From Acidiflorens sp963847715 (GTDB lineage: Bacteria; Acidobacteriota; Terriglobia; Terriglobales; Acidobacteriaceae), in NCBI GenBank assembly GCA_963847715.1, contig CAWKAZ010000014.1, positions 124,001 to 188,000 of the forward strand: a stretch of DNA of 64,000 bases, in the 5' to 3' direction. This document shows, in pieces, positions 59,917 to 64,000 of the stretch. The notes below the pieces were generated by a model that saw only the letters and a program-made list of their open reading frames with translations, ran no database searches and was not told where the DNA came from. The translations under genes were made by a program, and so were the position numbers. Every line of letters begins with the position of its first letter. Position 1 is the stretch's first letter.

Positions 59917-60504
59917 ATGGCGCGGCAAGCCGATCCTGATCTCGAAGACCGTATTCTGAACGCAGCCCGACACCTATGGAAGAAAGGTGCGGGCAAAGCA
60001 CTCACCATGCGCGCCGTGGCCCGGGCTGCAGACACAAACACACCCGCTGTCTACCGGCGTTTCCGCCACCGCGACGACATCCTGCGCGCATTGTTGCAGC
60101 GAACGCGACAGGACATCTACCGCCAATTTGAAGCCTCATCCTCGGTGGAAGAAGCCTCGGAACGTTACGTGGACTACGCCCTGAGTCATCCGCATGAATA
60201 TGAGCTTTATTTCCTCCACGAGTACGAGCTGCTTTTTTCGGGGCGGCCGGCGCGCGCGATGAGCTTGAATCAGGCCTTCAAAGAAGGCAGGCCCGCGGTC
60301 GAACTCATAAAAGCGATGTTGGCTAAGCAGCTCGGAGGGTCTCCGGATGACCACACCGCGTTGCAGCTTGCGCTCTGGGCGATGCTGCATGGAATGGTGA
60401 TGCTGCTGATCGCGAGGACCATCCATCCGCAACACGCGGCGGCGCTGCGCGATGCATGCAGGAGTGCGGTGACGGCACTCCTGCGCGAAGGGAAGAAGCG
60501 CTAG
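59917..60504 (+). CDS. TetR-family transcriptional regulator
   Basis: 195 residues with ATG 59917 behind GAAAGAGGAAAGC. The HTH reads LEDRILNAARHLWKKGAGKAL, MRAVARAADTNTPAVYRRF and RHRDDILRALLQ, a clear TetR domain. The ligand domain has YVDYALSHPHEYELYFLHEY and LALWAMLHGMVMLLIARTIHP. No obvious divergent partner gene is seen; the nearest neighbour is the convergent BHMT operon, so its targets may be elsewhere. Confidence 0.88.
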   Translation: MARQADPDLEDRILNAARHLWKKGAGKALTMRAVARAADTNTPAVYRRFRHRDDILRALLQRTRQDIYRQFEASSSVEEASERYVDYALSHPHEYELYFLHEYELLFSGRPARAMSLNQAFKEGRPAVELIKAMLAKQLGGSPDDHTALQLALWAMLHGMVMLLIARTIHPQHAAALRDACRSAVTALLREGKKR

Positions 60505-60523
60505 CAACTTTGATTTTGGGTGG

Positions 60524-60579
60524 CGCAGCGGTTTACCGCTGCGGTGCAGGCATGTCTTCAACGAGTGGCTTTAGCCACT
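60524..60579. repeat. Dispersed bipartite palindromic repeat
   Basis: CGCAGCGG-TTTA-CCGCTGCG (60524-60543), a 23-nt gap to the core GGCTTTAGCC (60567-60576; full palindrome AGTGGCTTTAGCCACT, 60564-60579). It is preceded by TGATTTTGGGTGG, as is the copy at 8414. It fills the convergent gap between tetR and the BHMT-like gene. Confidence 0.88.
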
Positions 60580-60622
60580 GAGGACTCACACTCAACTCTT
60601 ACGCTGCCACCAAAATCAACGG

Positions 60623-61615
60623 CTATTTCACACTGATCTGATCGTGATCGTAATACTCGTAAGCCGACATCGGCTTCTCGCCACCCTTCTTCCAGATCCG
60701 GCTCTCGGCCGGGAGCTTCCCTAACACCCGCGCCATTTCCCGCACATGCATGGCGACCGATCCGCAACAGGAGCCGATGTAGTTGATGCCGATCTCCTTC
60801 GCTTGCTGCGCATACTCACCCATTTGTTTGCGCGTGAGTTGCAAAGGGTCGAGAGCGTAGGGAAATTCCGGGAGGCTGGTGAAGTCAGGTTTGTCTTTCG
60901 GAGTGTTGTACGCGACCGGTTGACAGGCCAGGTAGCCGTCGACCGCTTTGCGCATCCGTTCCATCGGGCCGAGGATGTGCTGCGGCGGTCGGAGGCAGTT
61001 CATGCCTACGATATCGGCACCCGCGTCGAGCAGCGTTTTGGCGGCCGTGGCAGCATCGGCGCCCTCGGCTGTTTCATCTTTGTTTTCGAAGCAGATGGTG
61101 ACCATTACCGGCAGCCCGGTTTTCTTTGCGCGCTCGACGCAGAGAAGAGCTTCGCCCAACCACGAAAAAGTTTCCCCGATGATGAAGTCGACGCCCTCCT
61201 CGCACTGAACTTTCAGTTGTTCGTCGAATGTTTGCCGCACGCGGTCGGCGGATTTCGGGCTCTTCGGTTCGTACATCCAAGTCAGGCTCAGGTTCCCGGC
61301 CACCAGGCATTGATCGCCAGCGACTTCTTTCGCGACGCGGACGGCGTTTCGATTGATGTCTTCGACGCGGTCTTCGAGGCCGACCGTGGCCAGTTTGTCG
61401 CGGCTGGCGTAGAAGGTCAGCGCCTGGAGAACCTCGGCCCCCGCCTCGCGCATCTCGATGTGCATTTCACGAAGTGCATTCGGGTAAACGATGGCAACCT
61501 CAGGCGTGAAGGGCCCGGGACGCACCCAGCCGCGCTTCTCCAGTTCGAGTAGGTAACCTCCGTCGCCTAAGACGGGACCGTGCTTCAGACGTTCGAGAAT
61601 TCCTTGCTTGGGCAT
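60623..61615 (-). CDS. Betaine-homocysteine S-methyltransferase-like protein
   Basis: 330 residues of the Pfam S-methyl_trans barrel. Motifs are VLGDGGYLLELEKRGW at the N-terminus, FIIGETFSWLGEALL, the zinc ligand Cys in GMNCLRPPQH and the Cys-Cys pair of IGSCCGSVAMHVREMA. It is closer to mammalian BHMT than to the fused methyltransferase at 43322, judging by the GGYLLELEKRGW start. It would transfer a methyl group from betaine or a related donor to homocysteine. It is the last gene of an operon with FAD oxidoreductases of the sarcosine-oxidase type, which supports a methylamine or betaine route. Confidence 0.87.
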   Translation of the reverse strand: MPKQGILERLKHGPVLGDGGYLLELEKRGWVRPGPFTPEVAIVYPNALREMHIEMREAGAEVLQALTFYASRDKLATVGLEDRVEDINRNAVRVAKEVAGDQCLVAGNLSLTWMYEPKSPKSADRVRQTFDEQLKVQCEEGVDFIIGETFSWLGEALLCVERAKKTGLPVMVTICFENKDETAEGADAATAAKTLLDAGADIVGMNCLRPPQHILGPMERMRKAVDGYLACQPVAYNTPKDKPDFTSLPEFPYALDPLQLTRKQMGEYAQQAKEIGINYIGSCCGSVAMHVREMARVLGKLPAESRIWKKGGEKPMSAYEYYDHDQISVK

Positions 61616-61638
61616 ACGTGCTCCTGTGAGAAATGAAT

Positions 61639-62148
61639 TTATTTTGCTGGCTTTACGATGCGCTCGATCTGGTGAATATGGTTGAGGTCGTGTCCGGCGA
61701 CCATGCGGACGATGTGCTCAATGGATTCCTGGCCACGCTCGGCATGTTGGCCGTAGTGTTTCCACTGCTCAGGAGAAAGCGATTTCAGCAGCGCGAGGTT
61801 GGCGTCGCGCACCGCCCGGTGCAACTCAATTGCTTTCCGCGGACCGCGCTTTTCGTAGTGTCCGCTGACGACCCAGGAGTTCTGATCGTAGGCCTGAACA
61901 GCCGTTCCGGGGTCTCCGAGAATAGAGCGCATGCGCCAGCCGATAACGATCTCAACATCGGCGAGATGCGCCAGAATCTCGGCCACCGACCATTTATCAG
62001 GTACAGGCCGCTTGCAAAGTTTGGCGGGCGACATGCCCTTGGTCAAACGTATGAGAGTCTTGTTGGTGGCGGACTGGACTTTGATCGGATCCTGCCCTTC
62101 GGCATTCGACAGGATGCGCTGCGTATATTGCTGTGCGGTCTCAGGCAT
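61639..62148 (-). CDS. DinB-family protein
   Basis: 169 residues with ATG 62148 behind AAGGAGATTCC. The four-helix bundle of DinB/YfiT carries a His triad for metal: EILAHLADVEIVIGWR (first His) and GHDLNHIHQIERIV (second and third His). Such enzymes are predicted metal-dependent thiol-S-transferases using bacillithiol, mycothiol or related thiols. It lies 23 nt upstream of the BHMT-like gene and 44 nt after the FAD oxidoreductase, so it belongs to this operon. Substrate unknown. Confidence 0.9.
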   Translation of the reverse strand: MPETAQQYTQRILSNAEGQDPIKVQSATNKTLIRLTKGMSPAKLCKRPVPDKWSVAEILAHLADVEIVIGWRMRSILGDPGTAVQAYDQNSWVVSGHYEKRGPRKAIELHRAVRDANLALLKSLSPEQWKHYGQHAERGQESIEHIVRMVAGHDLNHIHQIERIVKPAK

Positions 62149-62192
62149 TGGAATCTCCTTCTTGCTCAACCCATAGACGAACGTCGACGGCG

Positions 62193-63386
62193 CTAGTCAT
62201 CTTTGTACTCGAATTCTGCCTTGATCGGTTTGCCTTCCGCGAAACGGTTCGGACGGAACGGGGTGATATCTACTGTCGAAGCCTTGCCATCCAGAATCGC
62301 TTCGGACATCACCAGGCCAACCGCGGGAGAGATTTTGAATCCCATGCCCGAGAATCCCGCGCATAGGTAAAGGCCTTCCACTCCGGGGACTAGCCCCAGC
62401 AGAGGGCGCGAATCCGGAGTCACGTCGTAGACCCCGGTCACACCACGCATCACCTCCGCCTGTTCCAGTTTCGGCACGCGGCGGGACGCGCGATCAATGA
62501 TGTCCTCCAAGTCGGTGTCAGAGGGACGCTGAGGAAAATTATCGGGATCAACAGGGCGCTTGCCGTAGAAATCGCCGACCAGAAACTTATCGCTGGCATC
62601 GGACCGGAAATAGGTCGCAGTGACCGAATCAATGCAAGCTGGGCCGGGCTTCATGGTGGGCTCATTTTTCAGGACGGCAACCTGGTGGAATTCCGTCTCG
62701 ATCGGAGGATCGTATCCGGTGGACTGAAAGAGCGGCCGCGTCCATGGACCCGTGGCGGCGACGACGACGGGAGCGTGAATTTCGCCGTGCTCGGTTTGCA
62801 CGCTCCGAATGCGGCCGGCATCGATCAATAACTTGGTGGCACGAGTCTTCGAAAGATAGATCGCACCGGAATCGCGGGCCCGGCTCAAGAAGTCATTGGC
62901 GACCACATTGCCGTCTCCATGGCCAGAGTCCGGTTCGTAAGCCGCGAGTTCCACGTCATCGACCTTCCAATCAGGCGCGAGCTCCTTGAGCTGCTGCCGA
63001 TTGATGAGGTCGACGTTCGCGCCCAGACGCTTTTGCATCGAAACGTTTTTCCTCAGTGCATCGGATTCACTCGGGTGCACGATGCGGACGAATCCAGTCT
63101 TCCGAAATTCGCCCGGCTCGCCGACGATCTCGCGCCAGTGCTGAAACATTTTCAAGCTGATGAGGGCCAGCTGAACTTCCGGAGGAAAGCTGTAATGCAT
63201 CCGCACCAGCGCCGAAGATCGGCCGCTGCCGCCGCTGCCCGCGTGATCCTTGTCGAGGACCGCGATGCGCCCGGCGTTGCGTCGAGCGAGATGGAAGGCA
63301 ATTGACGCTCCCATGACTCCCGCACCGAGAATAATGAAATCGGCAGTCTTTTGCAGGCCGTTCGTGGGCAGGCCGTTAGCGTTCAT
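62193..63386 (-). CDS. FAD-dependent oxidoreductase (DAO family, sarcosine oxidase beta-like)
   Basis: 397 residues from ATG 63386, which overlaps the stop of the upstream gene (ATGA). The FAD motif DFIILGAGVMGASIAFHLAR is at the N-terminus, followed by IAVLDKDHAGSGGSGRSSAL with the DAO-family GSGGSGRS. The substrate lobe has VRMHYSFPPEVQLALISL, and the C-terminal part GLYLCAGFSGMGFKISPAVG is the conserved FAD-contact segment. It resembles the beta subunit of heterotetrameric sarcosine oxidase or proline/hydroxyproline dehydrogenases. With a BHMT-like gene in the operon, oxidative demethylation of an N-methyl amine is plausible. Confidence 0.9.
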   Translation of the reverse strand: MNANGLPTNGLQKTADFIILGAGVMGASIAFHLARRNAGRIAVLDKDHAGSGGSGRSSALVRMHYSFPPEVQLALISLKMFQHWREIVGEPGEFRKTGFVRIVHPSESDALRKNVSMQKRLGANVDLINRQQLKELAPDWKVDDVELAAYEPDSGHGDGNVVANDFLSRARDSGAIYLSKTRATKLLIDAGRIRSVQTEHGEIHAPVVVAATGPWTRPLFQSTGYDPPIETEFHQVAVLKNEPTMKPGPACIDSVTATYFRSDASDKFLVGDFYGKRPVDPDNFPQRPSDTDLEDIIDRASRRVPKLEQAEVMRGVTGVYDVTPDSRPLLGLVPGVEGLYLCAGFSGMGFKISPAVGLVMSEAILDGKASTVDITPFRPNRFAEGKPIKAEFEYKDD

Positions 63387-64000
63387 GCCACGGCCTCCTT
63401 GAACTTGCCTCTCTTCAAGTCGCGCAGCACTTGATGCGCCGAGTTGTGACCGGGAGCTCCCGTGACTCCGCCGCCAGGGTGCGCACCAGCGCCGCAGAGA
63501 TAGAGTCCCGCAATCGGCGTGCGGTATTGAGACCATCCTGCGATGGGACGATTGAAGAACAATTGTTCGAGCGTCAGGTCGCCGTGGAAGATGTTGCCTT
63601 CGGTAAGTCCGTATGTCCGTTCCAGATCAAGGGGAGTGAGTACCTGCCGCGCAATGATCGCGTTCGGAACGTTGGGCGCGTACTCGGCAAGCTTCTTGAC
63701 GACACGGTCGCCCAGCAGCTCGCGGTTATCGTCCCACGTGCTTTGGCGAAGCTTGTAGGGTACGTACTGCACAAAGCAGGTCATGACGTGCTTGCCCGCG
63801 GGAGCGAGCGATGGATCCGCGTTCGACGCGATGACGCAATCGACCCAGAGCTGTTCCGGAATTTCTCCAAACTTTGCGATGTCATAGCAGCGCTCGGCGA
63901 ATTCGAGCGAGGGAACCAGCGTGAAAAGCGAACGCTGCTGCGCGTCATAGCTGGCGGGTGTGCCCGTAAAACGCGGCTCCTCGGACAACACCATGTTGAC
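63383..64000 (-). CDS. FAD-dependent oxidoreductase, phytoene dehydrogenase-like, partial (5' end outside window)
   Basis: The frame is open to the window edge, so only the C-terminal 205 or so residues are visible. The end has IAGLYLCGAGAHPGGGVTGAPGHNSA shown here in short form as LYLCGAGAHPGGGVTG and APGHNSAHQVLRDL, the FAD-contact signature of PYROXD2/phytoene-desaturase-like proteins. FLV-type TFTLVPSLEFAERCYDIA appears as SLFTLVPSLEFAERCYDI. Its ATGA stop-start overlap with the DAO-family gene shows one operon. Such proteins oxidise unknown substrates, not necessarily carotenoids. The N-terminal FAD domain must be upstream. Confidence 0.88.
   Translation of the reverse strand, partial: VNMVLSEEPRFTGTPASYDAQQRSLFTLVPSLEFAERCYDIAKFGEIPEQLWVDCVIASNADPSLAPAGKHVMTCFVQYVPYKLRQSTWDDNRELLGDRVVKKLAEYAPNVPNAIIARQVLTPLDLERTYGLTEGNIFHGDLTLEQLFFNRPIAGWSQYRTPIAGLYLCGAGAHPGGGVTGAPGHNSAHQVLRDLKRGKFKEAVA

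Overview
The window looks like a chromosomal segment of an Acidobacteriota genome, probably close to the Koribacter/Terriglobia type. This is inference. It rests on the moderately high GC, frequent TTG and GTG starts behind good Shine-Dalgarno sequences, secreted lipoproteins with Ig-like or propeller folds, a sortilin/VPS10-like giant secreted protein, several small conserved proteins of that phylum, and many short palindromic and short-period intergenic repeats. I see no rRNA, tRNA, phage, IS element or CRISPR array. The gene content is mostly housekeeping with accessory islets.

Layout. 1-6.3 kb: the end of a multidomain PTS phosphotransferase (EI plus fructose-type EIIA), a small lipoprotein, a remnant of an outer-membrane efflux gene, an SGNH hydrolase, an SH3/TPR protein and a GNAT protein. 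6.4-15.3 kb: acetyl-CoA synthetase, a WYL regulator with a VOC protein, an aldo-keto reductase, a TetR-controlled azoreductase/DoxX pair with a visible palindromic operator, an exported RidA, a candidate 50-residue selenoprotein, and a receiver/PilZ protein. 15.5-19.6 kb: a small conserved protein with its own promoter and terminator, DUF4126, a RibBA with altered active sites, a HicBA module and a MerR regulator. 20-31 kb: the VPS10-like protein, envelope-associated proteins, an SDR, a TPR protein, a Fis-type HTH protein, CvpA, PurC and a ParDE-like module. 31-43 kb: SMC with an acidic insertion, a Tat-exported FAD oxidoreductase, a GH36-like glycosidase, a secreted esterase, prenyl synthase, a degenerate receiver and XseB. 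43-54 kb: the homocysteine methyltransferase/MTHFR fusion, a propeller lipoprotein, penicillin acylase, a TonB-domain protein, Fur, FabH and PurQ. 54-64 kb: an MbfA-like ferritin/VIT1 iron exporter, a DUF433/DUF5615 module, a DMT transporter, a TetR regulator, and a tight minus-strand operon of two FAD oxidoreductases, DinB and a BHMT-like methyltransferase.

Three signals deserve most attention. (1) A short ORF at 13914-14066 (minus) has an in-frame TGA followed at the right distance by a bacterial SECIS-like hairpin with an AGGUC apical loop; this suggests an unannotated small membrane selenoprotein. (2) A dispersed bipartite palindrome occurs as four good copies. Each has a 20-bp palindrome (8-bp arms, 4-nt loop), a conserved 22-23-nt gap and a second palindrome with a GGCTTTAGCC-like core. 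One copy is translated inside the linker of penicillin acylase just before its catalytic serine. (3) Several intergenic regions carry short tandem arrays of 7-8-bp period, usually as two inverted arms, with different unit sequences but the same design.

Three toxin-antitoxin-like modules (HicBA, ParDE-like, DUF433/DUF5615) lie within 40 kb. Two homocysteine S-methyltransferases with a sarcosine-oxidase-like FAD protein point to methyl-group and one-carbon handling. Both ends of the window cut through genes.
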